From contig JALMLS010000196.1 in the NCBI GenBank assembly GCA_038496445.1, positions 1 to 64,000 on the forward strand: a stretch of 64,000 bases of DNA, given 5' to 3'. The notes beneath the pieces were generated by a model. It ran no database searches. It saw only the letters and a program-made list of their open reading frames with translations, and was not told the origin of the DNA. This DNA is from Trichosphaerium sp. ATCC 40318 (lineage: Eukaryota > Discosea > Flabellinia > Trichosidae). Below, piece by piece: positions 36,301-55,900 of this stretch; position 1 is the first letter of the stretch; the number at the start of each line of letters is the position of its first letter. Both the position numbers and the translations under genes were made by a program.

Positions 36301-37171
36301 CAAATATTTAATACCATAATAAGTAATCATTTATACATACTTATCCTTTCTATGTGCATCAAAGCATCCACACCAACTTTGTCCTCTAATAATAAAAACC
36401 GTCAATTTTTTTAGATGATAACAAAAACACTTTTGCTCAAAGTCTTACGCTTGTAGTGCCTTCATAATCTCATTTGCCTTTTTAGAAAGAGAGAAGTAAG
36501 TCATTTATATGGTTATTCGTTTGTAGTTACCTGTTCCAATGAAGTTGTAGGTGAGAGTACGTCAATAATGCTTTTACCTAATACCTCTTCTTTTCTCCAT
36601 CCTACAACACATACAAAATGAGATGATTACAGAAAAGATAGGTAAAAACAAACTAAATAAAAAACAGCCCAACTAGGCGAGATATGAGGGTTTTTGTTCG
36701 AGACGCCAAATTTATCGTTTTGTGTATTCTCAAATTCTCCATTTTAATTTTCTTGTATCCCTTGATGTATTCCAAGCATATTTAAAGCGTTTAAAAGCAT
36801 TTTCATACCAAAAAGTGTCTCCGCGAAGTCATTCCAATACATGATATTTCCTTGTAGATCTGTGCATATCACCTTGTTTAAATGAGTGGTTAACGCTGAT
36901 AATAAACAGTTACCGATTGATCAATAGATTTAAGTATTCGTGCAGCGCTTGCTGTTGATTTACTGTTGCCTACAGAGGCGTAAACAATTATTTCAACGGA
37001 GTTTTCGAACCTGCTAATAAAATGGTGCCAAACACTTGAAGCACAACGTACATAAATAACATACCGCCAATAAACGCTGTTAAAAGAAGCGCAAGCATTA
37101 CCGGCTCGGCCAACGCAGTTGTAAGGTATGTCCACAACATTTCTCAATAGAGGTCGTATGGCACTACTCAC
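33335..37171 (-). CDS. Hybrid histidine kinase with PAS domains
   Basis: A many-exon minus-strand gene ending at 33335. In order it has PAS-like segments at about 36.9-36.5 kb (VICTDLQGNIMYWND), 36.1-35.9 kb (NTACIVTDKNQLTTFVNDAF) and 35.85-35.5 kb (IGWEPEDIVGK). The phosphoacceptor H-box SHELRTPLNG is near 35.33 kb. The ATP-binding domain follows, with an N-box (LISNSIKFSP) near 34.8 kb and G boxes near 34.35 kb. A receiver domain has its Asp in FMDLHMP, split by an intron near 33.56 kb, and Lys in LSKPVS. There is no evident membrane segment, so it is probably a soluble sensor that passes phosphate to a separate phosphotransfer protein. The start is not resolved: no ATG fits the first open frame near 37.17 kb. 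The upper bound is therefore approximate. Confidence 0.82.
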
Positions 37172-37778
37172 AGCATAAACAATACGTTTGAGCTCCTCAC
37201 AAGCGTTTTATTTTAAACAGTCAAAAACATTAAACTTAACTCACCTTTAATTGGCTAAACTGCAACTAAACAGCGCGTACTACAATCAGTATCAATGCTT
37301 CTATAAACTAGCCTTTCCAGATTAACCTAAAATCCGTTGCTGCAGGCTAAAAACATGCACAAACTAGTTCAAACATTCCACACTCCGCGGAAATACCAGA
37401 AATACCATTAAAGTATAACCCAAGATATTTCCGCGGAGCTGGGTACACATAAAACCTGTACTTACGTTGTTAAGGTCAGCAATATTTATTGATACAAAAA
37501 CGGAGCTGGACAGCTAGACCATGATATTATTAATCCCAGCACTGTACAGGTCTACTCCCGCCTCTCCTTATAGCGTTAAAAAAAGCAAGAATGCTTTTTT
37601 TTCTCTTTTCAAAAAAAAGTAGTAGATACCATGTTATCGTTATCAAACAATGTTAGTATTAACAAAGTTAGGTCCTAAACGAAGAATAAACAAACCAACT
37701 CAAGAAACAGAAAAAAAGATATGTCAACAAACTCCAAAAAAAAAAAAAGAAAATTGTCAAGTGAGCTTCTTCAAAACG
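37172..37778. other. Intergenic with a perfect inverted repeat
   Basis: Between the 5' side of the histidine kinase and the 3' end of the CHD gene. It contains the 13-bp inverted repeat described separately and long A/T runs near 37.6-37.75 kb. No coding structure is seen. Confidence 0.5.
37383..37438. repeat. 13-bp perfect inverted repeat
   Basis: CTCCGCGGAAATA at 37383-37395 is matched by TATTTCCGCGGAG at 37426-37438, with a 30-base loop. The arms contain CCGCGG, rare in this AT-rich window. It may be a dyad binding site upstream of the histidine kinase or a folded RNA element. Confidence 0.75.
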
Positions 37779-45466
<7,688 letters not shown>

Positions 45467-46362
45467 TAGGGCGAAGAATTAACACGCCCGCGCGTTCCCA
45501 AAGTACTTGTAGGTGGTTTGGTGGTTGCGGTCTGCTGTTTCTTCGCTTCGAGAAAAAAACGGCGAAAATATGCGAATTTTCGGTCACTAAAAGTGTCGCT
45601 AAGCACTGTAAACAAAAAAATAACCCCGCAATACCGACTCAACATTGAGCCGATTCACTTGCGCCGGCCTAAATTAGATGCGTAAATTATTGTGAGTTAT
45701 TTGCATAATATCTGAAGTATCTGCTTTACTGTGGGCTATGGGATACATTGTAGGTAGTTTTTTTAACATTTGCGCTTTGTCAAGTATACTATAGCCGATT
45801 AAACACTCACCAGAGTCGCTGCCTACTCAAAAGGTGCTACGCGCATTCAAAATCGCAAACAAAACGCGAACAAGTTTGTCTCTTTGAATAATCTCAAAAC
45901 AAACACATTCTCGTTCCACTGTTCGCGCTGATGTATTTCCGAACGTATTCGGAGGTTTGGGAGTACACACAGGACTGATTTGCTTATTTTGTGTTGAGCG
46001 GTTTGTTGGCGTCATTGTCTAAGAAATCATGCTGTTCAAAAAAGTTTTGGTGATAGTCTTGCAATGTATCGTCTAAATGAGCGTGAAGTAGTCTATTTAG
46101 TCGAACAATTAACGTGGTAATACTTGAAAACAATAGTGTCTGCTAAATTTTTAGTAACAGTAGTTTTTGGGTACAAAATCATCTCTTTTTGATGCTGTAG
46201 GTACTGCAGCGCACGTGACGTCATTGCACTGTACGAACAACGCTACTGTTTGTGAGACATGTCGTGAGAGCACGGTATCAAATCTCCCTTCCTACTGCGT
46301 GCATAATTGCTAGTGCCCAAGATTAAGGCAAGTGAAGCTGACATTAACAGCTTTTTCTTCAC
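45467..46362. other. Divergent intergenic region, CHD and oxidoreductase genes
   Basis: It probably holds the promoters of both genes. A minus-strand frame at 45827-46015 (MTPTNRSTQNKQISPVCTPK) opens with ATG and runs 62 codons but has no support beyond being open. A CACGTG lies at about 46213, near the oxidoreductase start. Confidence 0.4.
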
Positions 46363-47762
46363 ATGCAAGCGATCGTAGTACCAGAGTTTCAACATCACAA
46401 CAAGTTGAAGGTTGGCAGAGTTCCAAAACCACAAGTTACAAGCGACGGCGATATTATTGTGCGAGTATACGCCGCTGGTGTTAATTTTTTTGATGGTTTG
46501 TTGGTTGCGGGTAAATACCAGGTTAGTTGTAACGTAATTTGAAATACTTGTTTGACACGAGGCAGGTAAAACCGCCTTTACCGTTTATTCCAGGCTCAGA
46601 ATATGCAGGCGTAGTTGAGGAAGTTGGAAAAGGTATTTGAAATTGTTGTTTAAACACATGTCGTTTACGCCTGCTGTTCGTTGCTTCAACGCCATTTTAC
46701 CTCGTTTTGGAGCGTATTTTTGAATGTAGAAACTCTGCTATGTTTTTATTCATCACTACATAGGCGTGACGCAGTTTAAACCAGGTGACAAGGTGTTCGG
46801 TAATAGTCTCGCTGGCTGTTTTGGTGAATACGTTAAAACATACTCTCCAATCCTATTTCACATTCCAACAGGCATGACATTCGCTCAAGTACGCTTGCAA
46901 CTCGGTAAAAATAAAAATACCAACGGTTTTAGGCTGCTGGTTTTACGGTCGTTTATGGCACGTCTTGGGCTGGTTTAAAATGGCGTGGGGACCTGAAACC
47001 TGGTGAAACAGTACTCATTCATGCTGCTGCAGGTGGTGTAGGCTTAGCTGCAGTTCAAATAGCGAAGGCTTTGGGTATACATCATTTTGTACTGTTGAAG
47101 CACTTACAACTTTTTTACCAGGTGCCAAGCAAATTATTGCGACTGCTGGAAGCCCTGAGAAGCTAGCCATAGCGAAAGCGAATGGTGCAGACGAAGTACG
47201 GAGTATCCATGAACTGCAGAGGTTAATGAAATTCCTGTAATAGGTCATCAACTACAACACTGAGGATTTTGTAAAACGTGTCAAGAAAATAACTAATGGT
47301 CGCGGTGTTGATGTGTGCTATGATCCTGTTGGAGGAGATGTTTTCAAAAAGTCTCTTCGTTGTCTTGCTTGGGGTGGACGTAAGTCAATAGTGCTTCGTG
47401 TCCTTTATACTCATCTTTGGGTAGGTGTTGTCGTTGTTGGATTCCCGGCTGGTATACCTAAAATTGCTACAAACTATTTGTTATTGAAGAGTATTAGTGT
47501 CGTTGGGTAACCTTGGTATTGTGGTTTTCTTTTGTCTCACGCTTGTGATAGGTTACATTGGGGCGCATATCAAAAGCATAGTATGAAAGAGTGGCGCACA
47601 ACAGTCACAGAGTGTTGTAAGATGTTCATTGAAGGCAAGGTGAAGCCGATTGTTTACAAAACATATAGCCTTGAGAATACACCAAAAGCTATTGATGATA
47701 TCACTGAAAGAAAGACGTATGGTAAATGTATAATAGTAGTAGCAAAAGAAAGTAAGATGTAA
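46363..47762 (+). CDS. Zinc-type alcohol dehydrogenase / quinone oxidoreductase family
   Basis: About seven to eight exons from the ATG at 46363 (46363-46521, 46566-46632, 46764-46888, 46933-47074, 47122 on) to 47762. The product is about 330 residues, normal for NADPH:quinone oxidoreductases of the MDR superfamily. The catalytic domain has YAAGVNFFDGLLVAGKYQ and PFIPGSEYAGVVEEVGKG. The Rossmann fold shows HAAAGGVGLAAVQIAKALG, followed by GADEVINYNTEDF and VDVCYDPVGGD. The Cys ligands of true zinc alcohol dehydrogenases are absent, as in the quinone reductase branch. It should reduce quinones or enals with NADPH in the cytosol. Exons are split by introns of about 45-130 nt. Confidence 0.82.
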
Positions 47763-47969
47763 ATCCAATACGTAATACGAACTAAATAAGACTGGTGTTG
47801 TGTTCTAAAAAGTCTCATGTTTAGGGCAGTACCTAGCCTTTTCTTTCCATAGCTAATACAAGCAGCAATGCCGTTGTGATATAAAAAGCGTATTATGTTA
47901 AGTCACGTGGTTGGTTCACATTCCGCCGTTTTAAGACGGCAGTGTACGAAAGCTAACTGATTTACAAGG

Positions 47970-50178
47970 ATGGCACTTCAAAAACAATGGGGAGAGTTCG
48001 TAGCAATGAAATACGCCGACCAAGGCAAAGCTTTGTACGTCTTTTGTGAGCGTCCAACGCTTAAAAAGCGCCTTCGGGAGTGCGGTGCGCTAGAGACGCA
48101 TTGTTAGTTCTCATAGCAAGCGAGCCACGAGTGGTATCGCCTTTGTTGATTTTTCTTCAACCGCTTACTCGCTATAGCCTTAACGCCTTTTGGGATGAGC
48201 TCCCAGGTGCGTTACAACACTTGTGCTTCACGTGATTGGTGGCTGACACCGTTTTTTTTAGAGGACATTCCAGAGAAAGTATGGCAATGGGTAAGCACAC
48301 TAAAAATCAAAGCAGTATTTGTTTTTCTGTTCAATGTGTGACACGTTACTTCACAGGCTGCAAAGTTTGCAGAACTTGACCTCGACAAACAAGAGGAGGG
48401 CTGTGATCTCGATGGTAAGTGTCTAGACCGCGATATTAAAGCGTATTCTTGTGTCTTACAGGTGTATTTTAGAGTTTGGCGCTCACCGTTTTTTGGAAGC
48501 CATCAGTACGGTTTTTTCTTCGTAAACAAGGCTTACACAATTTTTCAGAGGAAGCAAGTACAGTAAAGGCAATGAGAGAAGATATCAAGGAAGCTGATAT
48601 TGACTTCAACAAGGTTTGTGTTTCTCCTTCGTCCTTTTTTGTCAATCAATAATCACGTGTTTACGGGATATTTAGAGATTGGCTTTGATTGAATTTTGCT
48701 TGTGGAAATTGAAAAAGAAGGCTTCTGTATTTTGTGAGCGACCTCAGGTAAACTAGTCTTGGATGTTTTCGTTGTTTGTCCTCCTAATCATTATTTCAAT
48801 AATAGGGAGACGCTGATAAGATTGCCAAAATGCAAGCTGCTCTTGAAGCCGCTCAAGCCGCTTTACAAGAAGCCATCGCAAAGGCAAAGGCTGCCAGAGA
48901 ATCCGAAAGTGCTGCTGCCGCCGCTGCCACTGAAGCAAAAAAGCGTGCTGATGAAGCAGCTGCTGCAGAAGCCAAAGCAAAGGACGCAGCTGAAAAGGCT
49001 AAGAGGCAAGAAGACGAGGCCAAATGTGCTGCCGACGAAGCTGCCGCTGCCGAAGCTGTCGCTGCTGAATCAGCTGCAGCTGCTCTTGCGAAAGAAGAAG
49101 AGGCCAAGAAACCAGCCGATGAAGCCAGAGCCGCTGAAGATGGTACGTCCATGCGCGCGAAGCAAATTTTTATTAACAGTTGTTTAGAATTGCGTGCTGC
49201 TCTCGCTGAGCTTGAAGCACAAGAGACTGCTTACAAAAACAAAACTGAAGATTTGAAAAAGGTACGAACGGAAGCATAGCTAGAACAAAGTGTTTATTAA
49301 TTTGTAGAGATCCGAACAAGGAGGTGTTGTAACCAGAAACAAAGCAAAAGCAGAATTAGAGATTCACTTGGCTGGTACGAAATTAAACATTATTTTATTC
49401 CTTTGACTCACACAATACAATAGAGGATCCATTGCCACTCCGTACTGCAAAAATCACGTAAGTAACTACACTAATTATGTCTCGATAATTTGTGCGCACA
49501 CGCCGTCAACCATTAACATCTTTCTTTCTCAGCCAAGAAGCTGCCACCCGTAAAGCTGAAAAAGCTCGCAAAATCGCAGATGAGTACCATGCTGCTGCTG
49601 TAGAAAAGAGGAAAGCTGCTGATGAAGATCACGCTGCAGCTGCCAAAGCTAGAGAAGCTGCTGACTATGCTGCATCCGAAGCTACTGCTTCTCGCGAAGC
49701 CAGTGAAGCCGCCGCTGCCGTACGCTCGTTTAATGCTGCTTATAATCTTAATTTCTTTAGGCTGCATCCCAAGCCCGTCAAGAGGCTGATGATGCCAAGA
49801 AAGAAGCTGACGAGGCTCATGCTGCCGCAGCAGCAGCACGTGCTGAAGCTGATAGTGCCCTCGATGACGCTCAAGCGAAAGTAGCTATTGTTGAGGTAAA
49901 TAAGCATCACATCATGATGTACTGTTTGTTGTGTATTAATCGGTTTCTTTAGGAACAAATTGTTGAAGCCAAGAAGAATGCTGGACCAGGAAAAGGACTT
50001 GTATGGTGGTAAGCACGGGTTTTATTTTTTATTGTGGATTTTTAACCTGATGATTGGACTGTTTCTTTTTTCTCCCGCCACGTGATATTAATCGGTTTTT
50101 CTTTGTAGGATTGAAAGAGAACTTCACGAAGCCAAGAAATACATGCCATTGAAGAAAGGTGGTATTCTTCGTAAGTAG
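47970..50178 (+). CDS. Actin-bundling (ABP-34)-like protein with Ala-rich coiled coil, copy B
   Basis: A direct paralogue of the gene at 21620 with the same 15-exon plan. The first 125 residues and the C-terminal 60 are nearly identical to copy A, and several introns match almost base for base (for example 48288-48480 against 21948-22128). The Ala-rich coil exon (48806-49142) is 21 bases shorter than in copy A and clearly diverged. The exon starting near 49533 differs as well. One extra T in the intron before the fifth exon (GTATTTTAG) confirms that the acceptor is the later AG in both copies. The C-terminus GLVWWIERELHEAKKYM is retained. The expected role is calcium-dependent actin bundling or cortical scaffolding, inferred from resemblance to ABP-34. 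Confidence 0.75.
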
Positions 50179-50244
50179 ACGTGTAAGAGATTATAAAAAA
50201 AATAAACGATAGAGATTTACAATTGTTTTTTTTTCCCCAAGTCA

Positions 50245-52234
50245 TTATACAGGTTCACTTTGAGTACGCATTACTACAGCTTCAGTACGGGCTGTACTAA
50301 TTACACCCGGAGATCCAAGAGATTTATCAGATTCACTATGAAAACGTTTTGGTATTTCTGATGATCTACCAGTTCCTCCTGAACTCGATTTTGTTTGTAC
50401 ATTTGTTGCTGGACTGTAAGCCCAAATCTGTGAAACAGAAATTGCAACTAGAAGCAACCAGTGCGTTGTAAATAATAGATACCACCCCCAAGGACTAAGT
50501 ATAAGTGGTGTTGCTGTTAGAATGGCGTTTAACCCACTTGCTAGAGTAAAAAGGCCGCTCGCAAGTATTCTTTGTGTTGTCTTTGTAAAAAAAGCAATTA
50601 GTTTACTGTATTAGCGATGAGTTTCTAGGTACCTTATATATCCTTGTTGCTCGAACCCCAGTTGCTCCAGCTATTCTTAATGCCTTAAGTATTCTATATC
50701 CTGACACGTGGTTAATAAGTTGCAAACAAACAATGGTTTGAGTCGTACCTGTTATGGTGAAAAAAACAAACACTGATATCGCTGCTACAACATATAAAAC
50801 ACCTGACACTACTACAACTATAGCTACAAATGATCGAAGCCATGATGTTGTAACGTCCAATAGAAATAAAACTACGGAGATGGCAAAGAAGAGCCAGAGT
50901 AGTTTATCTAAATAAGAATAAATAGTGATGTAACCAATTTTTTTGACGAAATAATTCTTACCAACATTTGGCGTTGCCATCGCTCTGCAGCTTTTAACGG
51001 ATCCCAGTAATTCATGCCTTTGAAGCATGTTAGGCGATTAGATAGGATAAAGAAAATACCAGTAGAGAGCTATGAGTAATGTTGTAACAATACTCAAAGA
51101 AGGAAACCCAGAGACAAATGTTGATTGTACAGATACGGTTAATATTCTCCTGCTTTCTAACGGATCTAGTACCGCATAACAAAATCGTACTAAAATACAA
51201 GTATTAGGTACGTAAAAGCCAACAATCATTCTTCAAAATGACCTCATTCTTGAGAACGAAGCCAGCAGTATTTAACAAAAAAACCCGCAAAAAATCAAAA
51301 TCATTTAGCCTATCAGAAACGCACTTGTATTTGCCAAAATCTCTAGCATCAAGCACACTTCCACGACAGACCACGTGAATCCATTGTTAATTATTAATCG
51401 ATATAATGTCAAGCCTGCCAGTAGAACAACACCAAGTAACAAGGGACCCATCAAACAAGACCAAACAATCTATATCAAATTCAGTTTGGCAGCCTAGTTT
51501 TTACTTTTTCTTCTGTTTTGTGCTAACGTACTGATCCATATTCCTTACTCCATTTCCAAGGATTACCATCTCCACCGGTTAATGTGATAGTAAGGTTTCC
51601 ATCTGGATTTGATTCGAAAAAATTGGAGATCTTCACACCGATTTTACTAGGAACTTCAATAGCTAATATCTCCATAAAGCTATCGTCAAGATTATATTTC
51701 TCATACGACAGTACACCTGGGTAGTCTTGTAACACAGATTTAGTAAAGTAAAGAGGTGTTACACGTTTACCAGATGTAACAAGCGTGTGATGAGTTACCA
51801 GCGCGATCGCACCCGAGTTTAATACTCTAGGGATGTGTCTCCACCAGAATATATCGGATAGAAATACTGCTTTGCCACTGACGTTTCGGTGAGGATCAAA
51901 AAGTACCAGTGGTCCAGTGTACGCTATAAAATGTCAGGCACTGCCATTGGTAAGTTTGTTTTACCTTTTTCACAGTTTTCTTCGTTATTGCACAGCCAAT
52001 CGATTGTTGGCGCTGGGAAATATGTACCTGAGTACTGTTAGTCGTGTATTCCATGTGAAAGGTATCAAAAAGCGCAAAAAAAAGCTGTGACGCCTCTGAC
52101 GCCATTTTGTTCGAAATCGACTAGAAAATCACTATACCATTCAATTGTACGTTGTTTGAGATAACAAACGATGCTTTAGAGCCAAGAGTGGTTATAGCTA
52201 CAACTACAATCACTAGCTTGGCAATAGATTGCAT
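50245..52234 (-). CDS. Signal-peptide multi-pass membrane protein, receptor-like
   Basis: The minus-strand start is the ATG at 52234 (exon 52234-52138), with a signal peptide MQSIAKLVIVVVAITTLGSKA. Exons 52012-51965 and 51923-51532 code an ectodomain of about 160 residues. Its central part (GPLVLFDPHRNVSGKAVFL, RVLNSGAIALVTH) looks like a protease-associated (PA) fold. At least six membrane spans follow, e.g. GPLLLGVVLLAGLTLY, SLSIVTTLLIALYW, LLWLFFAISVVLFLL, FVAIVVVVSGVLYVVAAI and HWLLLVAISVSQIW. The tail is Ser/Thr-rich (SESDKSLGSPG) and probably phosphorylated. The plan resembles a seven-helix receptor with a PA ectodomain, but I cannot name a family; a transporter is possible. The skipped 120-base first intron includes an open frame that I treat as non-coding. 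Confidence 0.6.
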
Positions 52235-52908
52235 TTAATACGTAAAACGAGCTATCGATTGTGTTTCCTAATGAAGTAATGCCAGAATAACCTGCTTTTA
52301 GGATTATGAATAATTTACGGTGACTTAACCTCTGTGAAAATGAAATGTCAAACAAAGTTAATAATCCGATAAGTAGTTTATACATCTGCTCTTTGAGGGC
52401 ATTTTTTTCTCTTGCAGTCACCTCCTGCAAGATATTTTAAGATTCATTTCCTTTTTTTACTCCGAAACGCTCTGGGAGTATTTAATACATTTAAAGTTGT
52501 GCAGGCTTAGCTTCATTCACTCATTGTTTGGATTACCAAATATTTGTTAACGTCTAGTGGTGGGAAAGAAACAGTCCTAAATTCGGTCTTCCGTTTTGTT
52601 GGATTTAGTAGAAACTTCAGTTTTTTCAGCTTTGAGTAGTTTTGTGCAAAACTATATCAGCACATAAATAACTTTGACGCTTTTTTTTGTTACGTATATC
52701 CTCAATGACTGAAAACTTACAGTTTTTGACAGGTCAGCTTAAACGGTGGACCACTTTTTTTCCAAAAGTCGAAAGACTGAAGTTGTATCTGTCGAAATCC
52801 ATTTTGGGTAATTGTGCTTTTTTTTGAACTTAATTAGCGACTAATAGTCTTTTGAGTCACAAACGCATGTATGGTTGATTAAACGCTTGTTTTATTTTAG
52901 ATGTTAAA
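52235..52908. other. Intergenic, no gene seen
   Basis: It lies between the receptor-like gene start and the CLU gene stop. An open minus-strand frame around 52176-52430 overlaps the receptor start, but I favour the shorter model with a good signal peptide. The rest is AT-rich with T runs. Confidence 0.45.
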
Positions 52909-55900
52909 CTATTTTTTTTTCATTTGACCTTTTATTGCATCTAGCATCTTCTTTGCGTATGTAATGCAATCACTCTTTTGGTTCTTTACAGAAAGGAATG
53001 ATTCTAGGACTTTTTTGATACCATCTTTCAAAAGCTTTTCTCGACTAGATACTACAGAGTAAAGTCAACAAAACCTTCTAGCCAAAAAAGGATAAAAAAG
53101 ATTTTGTTGTTTTCTGGAGTTTCTTTCTTTGTACGCACAAGAGCATGAGAATAATAAGTAAAGGACTTGAATAGATAAAAGGCATATATTAGGATCTTTG
53201 ACTTCAAGTAATGTCCGCTTCATAGCATCAACAACTTTAAGTGATTCAAGCTTCTCTCGTATTTGTGCTTAAAAAAAAAGAAAAATAAACATTGACATAG
53301 AAGTGTTGTTTAGTTGCTTACGATTATTAGATAGTTGTGTGAGCATGTAAGACGCATAGTAGATGACACTATTATCTTTAGCTTCTTTTATGAGCATTAA
53401 GAGTGTTTTAACAAAGCCTACAAGGTAAGATAAGTACAAAAGTTGGTTTAATATATTAAGAAACGTTACCTGGTTTTGTACTCAAAGCTCCCAGGAATTC
53501 TTTTGCCTGTGACAGACTTGCAAGTGTTTTTAATACCAGTTTAGCAGGGTCATCATTATATGGAGGTTTTAAGGAACTTAAAAGAATGGTAGGACCAATA
53601 TTTAGCATCTGTTTGTCGGTTGCTAAACAGGTGTCAAAATTCATAGCAATACCAAAATAAAAATATTAGTGTTAGAAGGTTCTTACGCGCTGAGCTTATA
53701 CAGTTGATTGCTAATTTAACAGCTTGTAGTCTTATAAGATTTGGTTGATTTGGTGCTACAAGATTATGATCTACAAATACATCAAGCAAACCTAACGTGT
53801 GTGTTAGCACGTGATAAAAAAAAAAAGAGCAAAGAAAATTGTAGTAATACCTTCGTCTATTATTTTGTTTAGATAGTCCTTTGATTTCGATAAACGAATC
53901 AAAATCGATAACGTCTCGTTTATGATTGAGCCGTCTCCTGAAAGCAAGTACTTAACTAGTTTAGACGATGATTTCAATTTTAGTGAGGTAAGAGGCTTCT
54001 TATAAGTCAACGCAAGAGCTGCAAGAAAAAGAGTGAGTAAACCGGAACAATAACTTTTTTTCTTGGTTTTTTCCTTTCTTGTACCTTGAGCGTAAGCATC
54101 TTCTGTTTCTTTCCAGGATGAAGCACCAATCTGGGTAAGTTCCATATATGCGTCACTAAAGTTCTTAGTATACCATATATGGAGCTCATGACGTACGCAA
54201 TGTTTTTTTGCCATGAGTACTTTGCAGTACCAGAAGAAGTTGAGGCCATCTTAGTAGCACCTTCAATACTTGACATTAAAAACGTCTTTTTTTCTTTTGG
54301 ATTTGTAGTATGTTGACCAAGATGCAAGCTTATTGCTGCACATTGTCCAATACCAGGTCCAAAAGTAGGAGAAAGAGTAACGCTCTAAAACAAGAAAATC
54401 AGTTTTTTTTGACTAAAATGACTAAATGGAGACTAACCTTTTGTGCGAGTTTGTAAGCCGTTTGAAGCATAGACAAACACTCTTTAGGTCTCTTTAGTGC
54501 CTAAAAGATTATTAGAATTAAAGGGAGGTATTGTGCTTACAATCTGTTTCATAGCTGCTGCTGCATAGCAGTAAGCGTGATAGTACGTTTTATCATTAGT
54601 TGCAGCTTGAATGAACTAAACAAAGAGTCTGAGTACTTGCAAAGTTAAAGGAAGGACTACCTTGTCGTATGCTTGTTGAAGCAGCCTATCTTGTTCTAAT
54701 ATATCCGTAACACGTGCTGCTTGTGAGTTATAAGCAAGTCCCCAGTTAAACCATATTGAAGGTATCTTAGATATCTTTGAGGCAGTCTCAAATCGTTTAT
54801 AAGCTTTCTCATAAAGAGCAGATGCCGACTTTACATTTTTTTCCAAGTCGGCCTAGATATCAATTGTAAGCAATTTTCTCGACTTTTTGTTAATGCGTAC
54901 TTGTTGGTAGAATGCTATACCGCTTCCAACAAAGCTTGTGAAGCTCTCTTTTAGGGTAACAGCCTTTTCGAATTGTAGTTGTGCCCGCTTGAAGATTGAT
55001 GTTCGTTTCACTGCATCAGGTTCGCAAAGTGCTCTGAGAGAATGGTAAGCAACTGTTTTGGATTTTTTTTGAAGATTTTGGAGTACCTTTCTTTTAAAAT
55101 CAAACCAAGGGTCTCATGGTCTTTAGCAAGGTCTATGTACTTAGGTCTTGTCATTGCAATATCTTCACCACGTTCTCTCAGTGAGATGGCATGGTCCAAC
55201 ATTCTTTGCTGTTCTTTTGTGTCAGGACTACTTTGTATTAATTTAAATAGTACTTGCATGGATCGTACGCTGTTGCTTGAGCCCATACTTTATAAAGCTG
55301 AGCCCAATTGAAGAATGTCTCAAACTGAGGACGAAGAGAAGTCGCAATTTCAAATTGCGCATCTATTTATCATTAAGAAAAAATTACGAACAACACGAGA
55401 TGTATTTTTTTACGTACCTGCTTGCTGAAGTAATTCAATAGCTCTCTTGACGTTACTTCTACGGAGCTCCATTTCTCCAAGTTGATATAAAGCAATACCA
55501 TAGTTTGTAAACGATACAGAATCTCCAGGAGCGCGAACAATACTCGCCGCGTATTTTTCAATACCCATTTTGTACAACTCTGGTAATAAGAATTAATTGC
55601 AACTTAATCCCTCCCTATTTCCAACGTACTCTCAGCTTCAACGCCGAACTTAGATTTAGCCATTTCGACACATGCAAAACCTTCAATAAAGGAGAAGATA
55701 CTCAATCTTTTTACCTTAAGTATTGTTAAGTGAGGGTTTTTTGTAGATGGTCCTTACTTTTACTTCAATGCTGTGAACGCTGACATGAGAAAACGTTCGT
55801 GAGTCATCGTCAAAAAATCCTTTTGGTACTTTAACTGTTTGCTTTGCTAGGTGGTTTGTATGGTTAAATAGTATAAGTCGCATCTCTGGAGTTGACAATG

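Noticed and set aside
45827-46015. Minus-strand 62-codon frame between the CHD and oxidoreductase genes
   Set aside because: Only an open frame with ATG; probably promoter or leader DNA.
51896-52105. Open minus-strand frame MASEASQLFFALF as the start of the receptor-like gene
   Set aside because: The signal-peptide exon at 52234-52138 joins in phase to the ectodomain and skips this frame, which then lies in an intron.
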